NCBI GenBank assembly: GCA_031257195.1
Contig: JAIRPD010000097.1
Span: 1 to 64,000, forward strand
Direction of reading: 5' to 3'
DNA length: 64,000 nucleotides
Source of the DNA: Treponema sp.
Lineage (GTDB): Bacteria; Spirochaetota; Spirochaetia; Treponematales; Breznakiellaceae
In this document: piece by piece, positions 1-8,951 of the stretch
How positions within the stretch are numbered: the stretch's first letter is position 1
Layout: every line of letters begins with the position of its first letter
Notes under the pieces: generated by a model
What the model was told of the DNA's origin: nothing
Databases searched by the model: none
The model's input: the letters and a program-made list of their open reading frames with translations, nothing else
Translations under genes and position numbers: made by a program

Positions 1-50
<50 letters not shown>

Positions 51-641
51 ATTGATACTTCGCGTAGGTACAGCGGAGTTTCGTCCCCGCGCGTTTAGAC
101 GCCAAACGGAACGTAATTCGAAGAGAGGAGCGGGAATCACAAAACGGCCCGCGCCACCGCCACATAACCTGGCGATAAGAGACTTACCGGAAAGCTGTAC
201 TGCCGGGGCGGCGTTTGTCATCAACACGTAGCATAACGGGCGGGGGGGAAGTTGTCAAGAGAAAATTTCAAATATTTTTACTTTATCTGTGGTACATAGT
301 AAAACGCTGTTTTGAGGCGGGGAACGGACCGCCAGCGGCGGCGGGGATCGCCGCCTCGCTGGTACCGGAAACCCATGGCTCCCGCCGGAATCGCTTCCCG
401 CGTCCGGCGTACCGCCGGACCAGTTCCCGTGAATACCCGGCTCCCGCCGCCCCGGGGGGAGGGGGCGTCCCGGTTCACCGGCGGACAAACGGCGCCGGCC
501 GCGCCGGCCCTCCACCGGCGGTTTCCCGCCCTCCGCCCTTGCCGGTTCCCCCATGGGGGAACCGCGTTACAATCCGGGCGGGACGCCCGGTTTTGCCTTC
601 CATGGCGCCCCCCGGGGCTTTACATTCTTTTCTTTTTTTGA
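51..641. other. GC-rich stretch without a supported gene, rich in short inverted repeats
   Basis: About 590 bases precede the rpmB promoter. Open frames exist on both strands, but their translations are Pro/Arg/Gly/Ala-rich and resemble no family. The stretch has several short hairpins: 7-bp arms at 337-343 and 349-355, 6-bp arms at 490-495 and 501-506, and a perfect 22-bp palindrome at 543-564 centred on CCATGG. None is followed by a T run, so they are not clear terminators. A frame open on the - strand from 221 into the poly-C has no ribosome-binding site and is not called. Confidence 0.5.
543..564. repeat. Perfect 22-bp palindrome
   Basis: Each half is 11 bp (CGGTTCCCCCA and its exact complement) with no spacer. 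It could form a cruciform or bind a dimeric protein. There is no T tract on either side. Its role is unknown. Confidence 0.7.
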
Positions 642-672
642 TACACTGGAAATTCCATTGGATTATTTCCAG
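619..672 (+). promoter_or_regulatory. Promoter and dyad upstream of rpmB
   Basis: TTTACA (619-624) and TACACT (642-647) are separated by 17 bases, a good sigma70-type arrangement about 55 bases before the rpmB start. An 8-bp inverted repeat, CTGGAAAT (646-653) and ATTTCCAG (665-672), overlaps the -10 and the expected start site. It could be an operator or a leader hairpin. Confidence 0.55.
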
Positions 673-703
673 CTTTGCGCTGTTGTTTTAAAGGAAGGAA
701 GGT

Positions 704-895
704 ATGTCAAGAACCTGCGATATTTGTGGAAAACACACCATCACCGGCAATTCGGTCAGCCACGCCAAAAATCGTACCCGGCGGGTCTGGAAGCCCAATC
801 TTAAGAAGGTAAAGACCGAAATCAAGGGTACAACCATAACCCTTAAGATCTGCGCCCGTTGTCTTAAGAGCGATTATATCACCAAGAAGGTATAA
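704..895 (+). CDS. rpmB: 50S ribosomal protein L28
   Basis: A 63-residue protein of the large ribosomal subunit. The N-terminus ([10 protein letters not shown]) and the [13 protein letters not shown] core are diagnostic of L28. It carries two CxxC pairs, near residues 5-8 and 52-55, so it is the zinc-binding form. An AAGGAAGGAAGG tract just before the ATG gives a strong ribosome-binding site. It is monocistronic here, with a likely promoter at 619-647. A 222-base gap follows before the histidine kinase. Identity is near certain. Confidence 0.97.
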   Translation: MSRTCDICGKHTITGNSVSHAKNRTRRVWKPNLKKVKTEIKGTTITLKICARCLKSDYITKKV

Positions 896-922
896 GTTCC
901 CGCGGGACAAGAAAAGACAAAA

Positions 923-975
923 CCGCCCGTCCGCCGCCGCCCGGGTTCAGCCCCAACGGCGCCGGGCGGGTCTTT
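923..975 (+). terminator. Possible GC-rich hairpin/terminator after rpmB
   Basis: CCGCCCG (923-929) can pair with CGGGCGG (963-969), and more GC-rich complementarity lies between them. It is followed by GTCTTTCT. The loop is large and the T tract poor, so a terminator function is only plausible. The rest of 896-1117 is GC-rich with no gene seen. Confidence 0.3.
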
Positions 976-1117
976 CTCCGCCCTGGTTCCCCGTTTTCCG
1001 GTAAAATTCCACCGCCGGTTCCGCGGTTTCGGGTCCCGCCGGACCCGGAGGGAAGGACCCTCTCCCCGGGGCTGTTCCAAAGGGTGAAAAAATGGTATTT
1101 TGAATGGCGGGACTTTT

Positions 1118-2914
1118 ATGAGACAGCTCCGGTTTCCCTCAAAACCCAAAAAAGCTCAGCGGTTACGATCCAAAATTATCTTTCCCGTCATTGTATATAT
1201 CCTGGGATTCGGCTTTATCGGGAATGTGTTCATGCAGTTGTATCTCCTGCGGATGATATTGGACAGGGCGGAACGGCTGGACCGGGTGTACCTGGAGGCC
1301 GCGGGGATACGGCTGGACCGGAACATAAGCGACCTGTTTTCGCTGGGCGTGATCTGCGCCAACGATCCGGTCATACTGCGGGCGATCTCGCGGCGGCGGG
1401 AAACGGCCCGGGAGGCGGTCAAAGAATCGCTGGTGGTTCAGGACAGGCTGAACGCGTTCTTGACCGCCAATCCGGTTCATCTTCATATAGACAAACTGAT
1501 TCTTTTTAACGACCAGGGGATATTCGCCCAATCCTCCCTGAGCAGGCAAGGGGGTGATACTTCGGAGTCCCTGGCCGTCCGTTCCCTGCCCATGGTGGAG
1601 AAGCTGCGGAAAAGCGGCCTGCCCTGGACCAGTGGATTTGGCCGCTCCATCATCCCCTGGAACCGCAGAGACAGCCTCGCCTTCCTGTTCAGGGCCCGTT
1701 CTTCCGGCGGGGACGCCTATGTATATGTGGAAGCGGGGCTGGACCTGATCTATTCCGGCTTTCGGGAATTTCAGGCCCTGCCGGGGATTTTCGCCCAAAC
1801 GGCGGAGGGGGAAACGATCCCGCGAAACGGGACTCTGCTCACGAGGCCCCCGGAGGGGGAACTGGGCTATATTCCGCCGGGAAACGGCTTTCCCCGCCGC
1901 TTCAGTTCAGGGGGGCGTAAATACCGCGTCGACCAGCTGCCCCTGGAAAACAGCCTGGTGGTTCTGTACAACCGGGCGGACATTACCGACCTTGCCGTGA
2001 ATGACCGGCAGGTGCTGTATATCATAGTGGGGGCCCTTGTCTTTTCCTTCCTGGCGGCGGTAACCCTCGCCATCGTCCTGTCGATTTTCATCACCCGGCC
2101 AATCCGCCTTCTCGTCAAACGGATACACAAAATTTCGCGGGAGAATGATTTTTCCCAGGACATGAAAATTGAAAAACCCCGCAATGAACTGGGGCTTATC
2201 GGGTGGGCGGTAAACCGGATGTCCGGCAGCATCGAGCGTTACCTTTTTAACATGGAAAAACAGCACCGCATACAGAAACGGGCCGAGCTTGCCCTGCTGC
2301 AAACACAGATCAATCCCCATTTTTTGTACAATACCCTGGAATCGATTCACTGGATGGCGAAGCTTCAAAAAAATTTCAGCGTCGCGGACACGATCCGTCA
2401 TCTTGTCAACCTGCTGCGAAACATCGCGGGAAAAACAGCGGAGGCCGGAAACAGCGGGAAAATTACGCTGGAAAGGGAACTGGGGATTCTGGAGGACTAT
2501 ACCACGGTAATGACGCTGCGTTTTATGGGCGGCTTTGAGGTGGTAAACAAAATTCCCGATTCCCTGCGCGGCTGCCTTGTCCCCAAGCTTATCCTTCAGC
2601 CCCTGGTGGAAAACGCCATCATCCATGGAATCGCCCCTTCCGGCGCGTTCGGCACGATTACCCTTGACGCCCGGGAAGAGGGCGGTTTTTTGTGTATTAC
2701 CGTGGAAGATACGGGCGTGGGCATGAACGGCGAAAAACTTTTGACCATCAAGACCGCGAGGCGGAACAGGGAAAGCCCCTCCCTGAACAATATCGGCATT
2801 TCCAACGTGAACGAGCGGCTCAAGCTGCTGTACGGCGGGAACTGCGGCCTCTTTTTTGAAAGCCGCCCCGGAAAATTCACCAGGGTACTGGTAAAGATAC
2901 CGGTGGAACGGTAA
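1118..2914 (+). CDS. YesM/LytS-type sensor histidine kinase
   Basis: A 598-residue membrane sensor kinase that should phosphorylate the adjacent YesN-type regulator. It has an N-terminal transmembrane helix (about residues 20-45), an extracytoplasmic sensing region of roughly 250 residues, a second membrane segment near 305-330 and a HAMP-like segment ending F-I-T-R-P-I. The His_kinase signature QINPHFLYNTLESIHW follows, with His401 as likely phosphoacceptor, then an HATPase_c domain (N-A-I-I-H-G, D-T-G-V-G-M-N). An in-frame TTG at 1100 is possible, but the ATG at 1118 has the better GGCGGGA Shine-Dalgarno. This family typically sits beside sugar ABC transporter genes, as it does here. The ligand is probably a sugar or oligosaccharide. 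Confidence 0.92.
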   Translation: MRQLRFPSKPKKAQRLRSKIIFPVIVYILGFGFIGNVFMQLYLLRMILDRAERLDRVYLEAAGIRLDRNISDLFSLGVICANDPVILRAISRRRETAREAVKESLVVQDRLNAFLTANPVHLHIDKLILFNDQGIFAQSSLSRQGGDTSESLAVRSLPMVEKLRKSGLPWTSGFGRSIIPWNRRDSLAFLFRARSSGGDAYVYVEAGLDLIYSGFREFQALPGIFAQTAEGETIPRNGTLLTRPPEGELGYIPPGNGFPRRFSSGGRKYRVDQLPLENSLVVLYNRADITDLAVNDRQVLYIIVGALVFSFLAAVTLAIVLSIFITRPIRLLVKRIHKISRENDFSQDMKIEKPRNELGLIGWAVNRMSGSIERYLFNMEKQHRIQKRAELALLQTQINPHFLYNTLESIHWMAKLQKNFSVADTIRHLVNLLRNIAGKTAEAGNSGKITLERELGILEDYTTVMTLRFMGGFEVVNKIPDSLRGCLVPKLILQPLVENAIIHGIAPSGAFGTITLDAREEGGFLCITVEDTGVGMNGEKLLTIKTARRNRESPSLNNIGISNVNERLKLLYGGNCGLFFESRPGKFTRVLVKIPVER

Positions 2915-2932
2915 AATAAAAGCGCGAAATAT

Positions 2933-4216
2933 ATGGAAGACGGACTATGCCCGGTTCTATTGGTTGATGATGATCCCTTTGTGATCGCGGGGGTTAAACT
3001 GCTTATCGACTGGAAGGAGAACGGCTTTCTGCCGCCCGAATCCGCCTCCAGCGGCCAGGAGGCCCTGGAAAAGCTCAAATCCCTGCGGCCCGGGGTGGTA
3101 ATCTGCGATATTGTCATGCCCGATCTCTCAGGCATTGACCTGCTCAAACAGGCCGAAGACGAATTTCCCTGCACGGTGTTTATCATGCTGTCCGCCCACG
3201 AGGAATTTGATCTTGCCCAGAAATCCATGCGGTACCGGGCTTTGGAGTATCTGGTAAAAAGCAATCTGGAACAGGAAACGCTGGAGGCGGTCCTGAAAAA
3301 GGCGAAGCTGGAGCGGGAAAACCGCAGGAAGCTCCGCCATATTGAAGAAGCGGATGAATACCCGGAGCCCGCGCCGCGGCGGAACGGGCTCCGGGAAAGG
3401 GTGCAACGGTTCTTAAGTTACGGCGCGGAGCTGCCGCCGGAGGACAAGGCCGCGCTGGCGAAAGAAGGCATGCTGAACAACTACGGTTTCGCGCTGATCC
3501 CGCTGGACTTCGCCGTTTTGCCGGAGTATCCCGAAATTACGCCGGAGGAACGGCGGATCCTCCTTGACTGGGAAATCGAGCTGACGCGGCGTTTGGGGAC
3601 CTCCTTCTTTTCCCACATACTGCTTTTCCCCTATTCCATGGGAGCCGAGGACGGCGTCATAGGCGAGGCCGAAACCCTGCTGCTCTTCGCCTGGGGCATG
3701 ACCCGGGAAAACTGGGAATCGGGGACGGAGAAGTTCCGCGAACAATTGATGAAAACCTCGCTGCAGATTACACGGCTGGGGGCGGACGTGCTGGCCTCGC
3801 CCTTTTACGCGGAGCCATCTTCGGAAAGTCCCGCGGACGATCTGTTTTTTATGGCGGAAAAATACCGCGCCAAGGGGAAACACTCCGGCGCGCTGCAAAG
3901 GGCCCAGCAGTACATCCTGGACAACATACAAAAGCAGATCATGGTTCAGGACATAGCTGAATACGCCCATATTTCCACCGGCTATCTTTCGACACTGTTT
4001 AAAAAAGAATACAAGAGAGGACTTGTTGATTTTATTAACCATGTAAAGATTGACCGCGCCTGCGTTCTTCTGCGGGCAAACAAATATCTGATAAAAGAGA
4101 TTTCCTATATGCTCGGCTTTGAGAGCGCCTTTTATTTTTCGAGGGTCTTTCACCGCCATACCGGCATGACGCCCTCGGAGTATCAGGCAAAACACGCGCC
4201 CCGGACAAAAGCCTGA
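2933..4216 (+). CDS. YesN-type response regulator, REC plus AraC-type HTH
   Basis: A 427-residue transcription regulator. The N-terminal receiver has the acidic cluster D12-D13-D14, phosphoacceptor Asp59 (VICDIVMPDLSG), and an alternate K in the Y-L-V-K-S-N segment. A middle region of about 190 residues, often degenerate in this family, is followed by a C-terminal AraC/XylS double helix-turn-helix from about residue 325 (D-I-A-E-Y-A-H-I-S-T-G-Y-L-S, then F-Y-F-S-R-V-F-H-R-H-T-G-M-T-P-S-E-Y). The gene starts 18 bases after the kinase stop and is surely co-transcribed. Its 3' end is 12 bases from the convergent uxaC, so regulator and putative target operon abut tail to tail. I infer that it activates the uronate cluster. 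Confidence 0.93.
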   Translation: MEDGLCPVLLVDDDPFVIAGVKLLIDWKENGFLPPESASSGQEALEKLKSLRPGVVICDIVMPDLSGIDLLKQAEDEFPCTVFIMLSAHEEFDLAQKSMRYRALEYLVKSNLEQETLEAVLKKAKLERENRRKLRHIEEADEYPEPAPRRNGLRERVQRFLSYGAELPPEDKAALAKEGMLNNYGFALIPLDFAVLPEYPEITPEERRILLDWEIELTRRLGTSFFSHILLFPYSMGAEDGVIGEAETLLLFAWGMTRENWESGTEKFREQLMKTSLQITRLGADVLASPFYAEPSSESPADDLFFMAEKYRAKGKHSGALQRAQQYILDNIQKQIMVQDIAEYAHISTGYLSTLFKKEYKRGLVDFINHVKIDRACVLLRANKYLIKEISYMLGFESAFYFSRVFHRHTGMTPSEYQAKHAPRTKA

Positions 4217-4228
4217 AGGGGTTCCCCC

Positions 4229-5665
4229 TCAGCCGAAATACAGCCGGGCGTTTTCAAAGCAGACGCCGTTTACCACGCGGAAGAGCGTTTCCATATCCGC
4301 CGGGTATTCGCCGTTTTCCACCCAGCCCCCGATTATGCCGCACAGCACGCGCCGGAAGTATTCATGCCTGGGGTACGAAAGGAAGCAGCGCGAATCGGTA
4401 AGCATTCCCACAAAGACCGAAAGCAGGCCGGTCTCCGACAGAATACGGATCTGTTTTTCCATGCCGTTCTTGTGATCGCAGAACCACCAGGCCGATCCAA
4501 GCTGCATTTTGCCCTTTATACCGCGCCCGCCGCGCCCCGCGTCGTTATGCTGAAAGGCTCCCATAATGGTAACCAGGGGGTAATAATCCGCGGGGTTAAG
4601 GCAGTACAGTATTGTTTTTGGCAGGGCGCTCCTCTCCGGGGAGCCGGAACCGTCAATATGATCGAGCAGGGAAGCCAGGGCGCGGGCGACCTTCCCGTCC
4701 CCGGGCGCGTCAAAACCGGCGTCCGGGCCCAGGAGCTTATACATCCGCGTATTGAGATTCCTGAGCGCGCCAAAATGAAGCTGCATCACAACGCCGCGCC
4801 TGGCGTACATCCCCGCCAGGAAACTCAGGACCTTTGTTTTGTAGGCCTCCGCCATAACGGGATCGGGCCGGACGCCGGAGAGCGCCGCGCCAAAGGCGCG
4901 GTCTATTTCCGCGTCACCCCTAAGGACAAAGGGTGGAACCGCGAAGCTGTGATCGCCGGCGCGGCATCCGCGGGCGATAAAATAATCAAGACGCCGTTCC
5001 AGCGCCGCGCGTACATCGTCCACCTTTTGTATGGTTGTCCCGGCGGCCGCGCCGAGTTTTTCGATGTATCCGGCAAAACCTTCGGCCTCAATGTCAAGGG
5101 CGCGATCGGGCCGGAAAGTGGGCAGGATCAGAGCCGCTATTTTTCCTATGGGGGCGCTTCCTTCCGCGACGGCCCGGTGGTATTCCAGGGAATCCGCCGG
5201 ATCATCGGTGGTGCCCACGGCGTACACGTTAAATTTTTCAAAAATATCCTTAACCGTCAGGCGGGGCAAAAGGGCGTTTGCCCTTTCCCAGATTTCCCGG
5301 GCGGTCTTCCCGGAAAGCGGCGTCTCGATGCCAAAAAAACGCCGCAGCTCAAGATGCGTCCAGTGGTAAAGCGGATTACCGATAAGCTCCTCCACCGTCC
5401 GGGCCCAGGCGAGAAATTTTTCGTAAGGGTCCGCCCCGCCGGTAATAAGGGACTCGTCAAACCCCATGGCCCGCAGGGCGCGCCATTTGTAGTGGTCCCC
5501 CTCCAGCCACGCCTCCGTCAGGGTGTTAAAGCGCCTGTTCTCCGCGATTTGTCCGGGCGGCAAATGGCAGTGGTAATCAAATATGGGATTAGCCGCCGCG
5601 GCGCGGTACAATTCCCGCGCCGTTTCCGTTTCCAGTAAAAAGTTTTCGTCCAAAAAAAATTTCAT
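4229..5665 (-). CDS. uxaC: Glucuronate (uronate) isomerase
   Basis: A 478-residue cytoplasmic isomerase converting D-glucuronate to D-fructuronate (or D-galacturonate to D-tagaturonate). The metal-binding D-Y-H-C-H-L motif near residue 30, the N-P-L-Y-H-W-T-H-L-E-L segment and the central M-Q-L-H-F-G-A-L-R-N-x-N motif are hallmarks of UxaC, and the length matches. AGGAAG precedes the ATG. It is the last gene of the uronate cluster. No altronate branch genes are here, and uxuA/uxuB are present, so glucuronate is the likelier physiological substrate. Confidence 0.97.
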   Translation of the reverse strand: MKFFLDENFLLETETARELYRAAAANPIFDYHCHLPPGQIAENRRFNTLTEAWLEGDHYKWRALRAMGFDESLITGGADPYEKFLAWARTVEELIGNPLYHWTHLELRRFFGIETPLSGKTAREIWERANALLPRLTVKDIFEKFNVYAVGTTDDPADSLEYHRAVAEGSAPIGKIAALILPTFRPDRALDIEAEGFAGYIEKLGAAAGTTIQKVDDVRAALERRLDYFIARGCRAGDHSFAVPPFVLRGDAEIDRAFGAALSGVRPDPVMAEAYKTKVLSFLAGMYARRGVVMQLHFGALRNLNTRMYKLLGPDAGFDAPGDGKVARALASLLDHIDGSGSPERSALPKTILYCLNPADYYPLVTIMGAFQHNDAGRGGRGIKGKMQLGSAWWFCDHKNGMEKQIRILSETGLLSVFVGMLTDSRCFLSYPRHEYFRRVLCGIIGGWVENGEYPADMETLFRVVNGVCFENARLYFG

Positions 5666-5714
5666 CCCGCTTCCTGTAAAACATCCGGGGGCCGCCGCCC
5701 TCGCCCTGAGGGTT

Positions 5715-6788
5715 TTAGGGGCTCCCCATTATAACCTTCGCCGCCTGGACCCGCTGATCCAAAAAAATCTCAAACTGATCGTTGATCCAGCGGCTGATTC
5801 CCAGTCCCGGCGCTTCCTCAAAGCTGAAAGCGCCGCCCCCTTCTTTTTTAATAACATAGTACCATTCGGACCCGCCCGGAAGGGCGGCAATATCGCCGGG
5901 AACCGCGTTTTCAAGAAGCCCCGCGAGTTCCCTCCGGCGGCTGTCCTCTTTGGAAATATACCGGCTGTCAATGGTAAATTCTTCCCGGCTCAGCCTCAGG
6001 TTTTTGGCCGCCTCCTCCGGGGAAAGTTCCTTCAGGGATTTTTCCAGCGCCGTTTTGAGAGCGGCCGCGCCCGGGGAGGCCGCGGCGTCCCCCGCCGGCG
6101 CGGGATCGTCCGCGCGGTAAAAACGGATTCCGGAAACAAGATACGGGGCCCGCTTCATCTCATCGGGAAGCGAATCAAACGCGCCGCGAAGCTGCCGGGC
6201 GGTAGGGGCCAGTTCGTTTTTCAAGAGGATGGTTTTCAGCTCGTCGGTAATGCCGCCAATCCGGTAGCTGTTGAATTCCGCGGGGGCCAGTTCCTCCGGC
6301 CCGTATACCATCCCCCCGCCGGGGTTGTTCCTGTTTTCCCTTTCGCTCTCAAGTTCCCGGTAACTGGAGGGCGCGTCAACGCCGCGCCCGCGGGCTTCCT
6401 GCAGCAGCACCATGTTCCTGATAAGCCTTTCAAGGGCAAGCTTGTAGAGGGTTTCCCGGGGCGTGGAGTCCCCGTATTTGGTGTCCCAAAACGCCGCGCC
6501 CATGTGGCTGACGCCGTATTCCCTTCCGTAATTCGCCGCGACCCCGGCCCGTAATTCGGCGGCGTAGACATCCAGGTCTTCCTGAAAAAAGGGATCGCCG
6601 TTTACCGTACCCGCCGGTTTTCGCGAGGAAGCGCCGGTTTGGAAAGCCGGGGCTTTTCCGGCGGAACGGAGCGCGGCGACAACGCACACCGCCCCGATCA
6701 GCGGGACAGCCGTTCCAATCAGAATCTTTAACTGAAGTTTCCGGACAAGCTCTTTTCCTTTTCCCGCCTTCTTTTTCCGTACCGCCAT
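5715..6788 (-). CDS. Membrane-anchored SurA/parvulin-like protein
   Basis: A 357-residue protein with a Lys-rich cytoplasmic start, one transmembrane segment at about residues 23-44 and an extracytoplasmic remainder. The middle resembles SurA_N/PpiC chaperone regions: a V-N-G-D-P-F-F-Q-E-D-L start, helical stretches and L-A-L-E-R-L-I-R-N-M-V-L-L-Q-E-A. A C-terminal segment (P-G-G-S-E-W-Y-Y-V-I-K-K-E ... F-S-F-E-E-A) recalls a parvulin rotamase end. It may help fold exported proteins of the locus. It begins 5 bases after the fucosidase stop, so it belongs to the operon. Family assignment is moderate and the function is inferred. Confidence 0.6.
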   Translation of the reverse strand: MAVRKKKAGKGKELVRKLQLKILIGTAVPLIGAVCVVAALRSAGKAPAFQTGASSRKPAGTVNGDPFFQEDLDVYAAELRAGVAANYGREYGVSHMGAAFWDTKYGDSTPRETLYKLALERLIRNMVLLQEARGRGVDAPSSYRELESERENRNNPGGGMVYGPEELAPAEFNSYRIGGITDELKTILLKNELAPTARQLRGAFDSLPDEMKRAPYLVSGIRFYRADDPAPAGDAAASPGAAALKTALEKSLKELSPEEAAKNLRLSREEFTIDSRYISKEDSRRRELAGLLENAVPGDIAALPGGSEWYYVIKKEGGGAFSFEEAPGLGISRWINDQFEIFLDQRVQAAKVIMGSP

Positions 6789-6793
6789 GTCGC

Positions 6794-8104
6794 TTACCCG
6801 GCTAGTTCAATTTTCAATACCGTATCCCAGGGATCGGGCAGGGGATAGGTATGGTTCGGATCGGTCCCCAGCGTAACAAAGCGGATGTCCCGCCGTTTCC
6901 GCGCGCCCAGAGCCGCTTCCGCGCCCGCGGCCTCGCTCCCGTCCGAGAGGAGCCGCACGGAACGGATCGCGGCGGGGTCTATGCCGCTTAAAGGTATGGG
7001 GCCGATGGGTTCCTCAAAAAGATGCGCGTAAACCGTGTTTCCCCTCCGCGTATAATACCCCCAGCCGGGCCGGCCAAAACCCGCGGCCCCGCATCCGTAC
7101 ACGCTTTCCCCGTTCCGTTTCATCCAGCCCCCCAGGGCGTTTAGCAGTTCCCGCGACTCGGCGGGAATAATACCCCGGGCGTCGGGTCCCGCGTTGAGCA
7201 GCAGATTCCCGCCTTTTGAGACACATTCCACCAGTTTATGAATGATAAACGACGGTTTTTTATACAGCCTGTCGGAAGGCGTATAGGCCCAGCTGTTGTT
7301 CAGCGTGGTACACAGCTCCCAGGGAACGCTTTTTCCGTCCCCGTTGAGCGGCTCCGAATCGGGCAGGCACTGTTCGGGGGAAGCGAAATCCCCGGCGGTT
7401 TCAGGGGGAACGCCGCTTTGGGCAAGGCGGCCCAGGTCAGTTCCGGAAGTCTCCAGCCTGTTGTTGATCAGTATATCGGGATTGTAGCGCCGGACCACGC
7501 GCGCCAGTTCTTCCGCGCGCCAGGTTTTACCGCTCATGCCGCCGTAGGAAAAATCAAACCAAAGAATATCCAGGGGGCCGTAGTTTAAAACCAGCTCTTC
7601 CACCTGGCCTTCCATATAGTCAAGGTAACGGTCAAAGTTTATCTTTTCGTCCTTGAACTTTTCATTACCCCGCATCGGGTGAAACATATCGGCGTACTTC
7701 GGGTAATCGGGATGATGCCAGTCCAGCAGTGAATAGTAAAACCCCACCTTAAGCCCTTCCGCCCGGAAGGCGTCGGCGAATTCCCGCGCCAGGTCACGGC
7801 CCGCGGGGGTATTAACCGACTTGTAGTTCGTCAACGCGGAATCGAAAAGGCAAAACCCATCGTGATGTTTGACGGTAAACACCGCGTAACGCATGCCCGC
7901 TTCTTTCGCGAGCCGGGCCCAGGAACGGGGATCGTAACCTTCGGCCCTGAATTCCCGAAAATAAGGCTCGTAGTCTTCCACCGGAACCCGCCGCTGACTG
8001 CGGTACCATTCCCCCTGTCCGGGGATGGCGTATAAGCCCCAATGGATAAACATCCCCAAACGGGCGTCCAAAAACCAGGCGATTCGTTTTTCCCTTTCCG
8101 TCAT
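6794..8104 (-). CDS. Alpha-L-fucosidase, glycoside hydrolase family 29
   Basis: A 436-residue hydrolase with no signal peptide, so probably cytoplasmic, cleaving terminal alpha-L-fucose from imported oligosaccharides. GH29 hallmarks are F-I-H-W-G-L-Y-A-I-P near residue 20, the K-H-H-D-G-F-C-L-F substrate-binding motif, F-Y-Y-S-L-L-D-W-H and I-L-W-F-D-F-S-Y-G, whose first Asp is the expected nucleophile. The acid/base is less certain, as usual in this family. A good AAGGGGAAG ribosome-binding site lies in the 16-base gap after the permease gene. Its presence suggests the target glycan carries fucose or a similar residue. Confidence 0.93.
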   Translation of the reverse strand: MTEREKRIAWFLDARLGMFIHWGLYAIPGQGEWYRSQRRVPVEDYEPYFREFRAEGYDPRSWARLAKEAGMRYAVFTVKHHDGFCLFDSALTNYKSVNTPAGRDLAREFADAFRAEGLKVGFYYSLLDWHHPDYPKYADMFHPMRGNEKFKDEKINFDRYLDYMEGQVEELVLNYGPLDILWFDFSYGGMSGKTWRAEELARVVRRYNPDILINNRLETSGTDLGRLAQSGVPPETAGDFASPEQCLPDSEPLNGDGKSVPWELCTTLNNSWAYTPSDRLYKKPSFIIHKLVECVSKGGNLLLNAGPDARGIIPAESRELLNALGGWMKRNGESVYGCGAAGFGRPGWGYYTRRGNTVYAHLFEEPIGPIPLSGIDPAAIRSVRLLSDGSEAAGAEAALGARKRRDIRFVTLGTDPNHTYPLPDPWDTVLKIELAG

Positions 8105-8120
8105 CCGCGGGCTTCCCCTT

Positions 8121-8951
8121 TCAGCCTTTTAAGCCCGTGGTGGCGATCCCCTCCACAAAGAAGCGCTGGAACATCAGGAACACCGCGATAACCGGAACGA
8201 GCGACACCACGGAAGCGGCCATAATCAGGCCGTATTCGGTTGAATATTGGCCAAGGAACATCCTGATACCCAGGGGGATGGTTTTAAGCGCCTCGGAATC
8301 AAAATAAATCATGGGGCCCATAAAGTCGTTCCAGATGGTAACAAAACTGAAAATAGTAAGGGTCGCCAGCACCGGCTTGGAAAGCGGCAGTACAATCCGG
8401 AAAAAGATGCCGAATTCATTCAGGCCGTCAATGCGGCCGGCGTCCAGCAGTTCGCCGGGGATATTCACATAGAACTGCCGCACCAAAAAAACCCCAAAGG
8501 CCGTAAAGCTCTGCATAAGAATATAGCCTATGTGGGTATTGGTCAAATGGAGGATACGCATTTCCACGTACTGGGGAAGCATATAGACCTGCCAGGGAAT
8601 GGCGATGGTGGCGACGTACAGAAAGAACAGCGTATTTCGTCCGGGAAAATTACACTTGGCGAAGCCGTAGGCGGCAAAGGCCGAGGTAAACACCTGTATC
8701 ACCGTTACAATGAAGGCCAGCTTGAAAGAATTGAAGGTGAAACGGGCGAAATTTATCTTCTCCCAGATTACCTTAAAGTTGCCCCAGACGGGATTTTCGG
8801 GTATCCATTTGACCGGTATGGAGAACACCTCCGCGTCATGCTTGAGGGAGGCGGAGAGCATCCACAAAAGAGGCAGCAAGGTTATGATGGTTACCGCGGT
8901 AAGCAGAAGGTAAACGCCAATACGGGCGGCCCTGTTTTGGCTCTCGATCAT
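8121..8951 (-). CDS. Sugar ABC transporter permease, MalG/LacG type
   Basis: A 276-residue inner-membrane permease with about six transmembrane helices, the first at residues 12-35. The E-A-A-like coupling loop is E-L-L-D-A-G-R-I-D-G-L-N-E-F-G-I-F-F-R-I-V-L-P. The N-terminus V-Y-L-L-L-T-A and the S-L-K-H-D-A-E-V-F segment fit the MalG branch of carbohydrate-uptake family 1. It overlaps the other permease gene by 4 bp, indicating translational coupling. It should act with that permease, the binding lipoprotein and a shared MsmX/UgpC-type ATPase encoded elsewhere. Confidence 0.95.
   Translation of the reverse strand: MIESQNRAARIGVYLLLTAVTIITLLPLLWMLSASLKHDAEVFSIPVKWIPENPVWGNFKVIWEKINFARFTFNSFKLAFIVTVIQVFTSAFAAYGFAKCNFPGRNTLFFLYVATIAIPWQVYMLPQYVEMRILHLTNTHIGYILMQSFTAFGVFLVRQFYVNIPGELLDAGRIDGLNEFGIFFRIVLPLSKPVLATLTIFSFVTIWNDFMGPMIYFDSEALKTIPLGIRMFLGQYSTEYGLIMAASVVSLVPVIAVFLMFQRFFVEGIATTGLKG

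Noticed and set aside
51-221. - strand frame open from an ATG at 221 into the poly-C run
   Set aside because: There is no Shine-Dalgarno, the end lies in a suspect homopolymer, and the 57 codons match no family I recognise.
215-691. Open frames before rpmB (158 and 109 residues on +, 99 on -)
   Set aside because: Translations are Pro/Arg/Gly-rich low-complexity, lack ribosome-binding sites and overlap each other and the rpmB promoter.
4364-5638. 424-residue + strand frame opposite uxaC
   Set aside because: It is antisense to a clear glucuronate isomerase. Long antisense frames are expected in GC-rich DNA.
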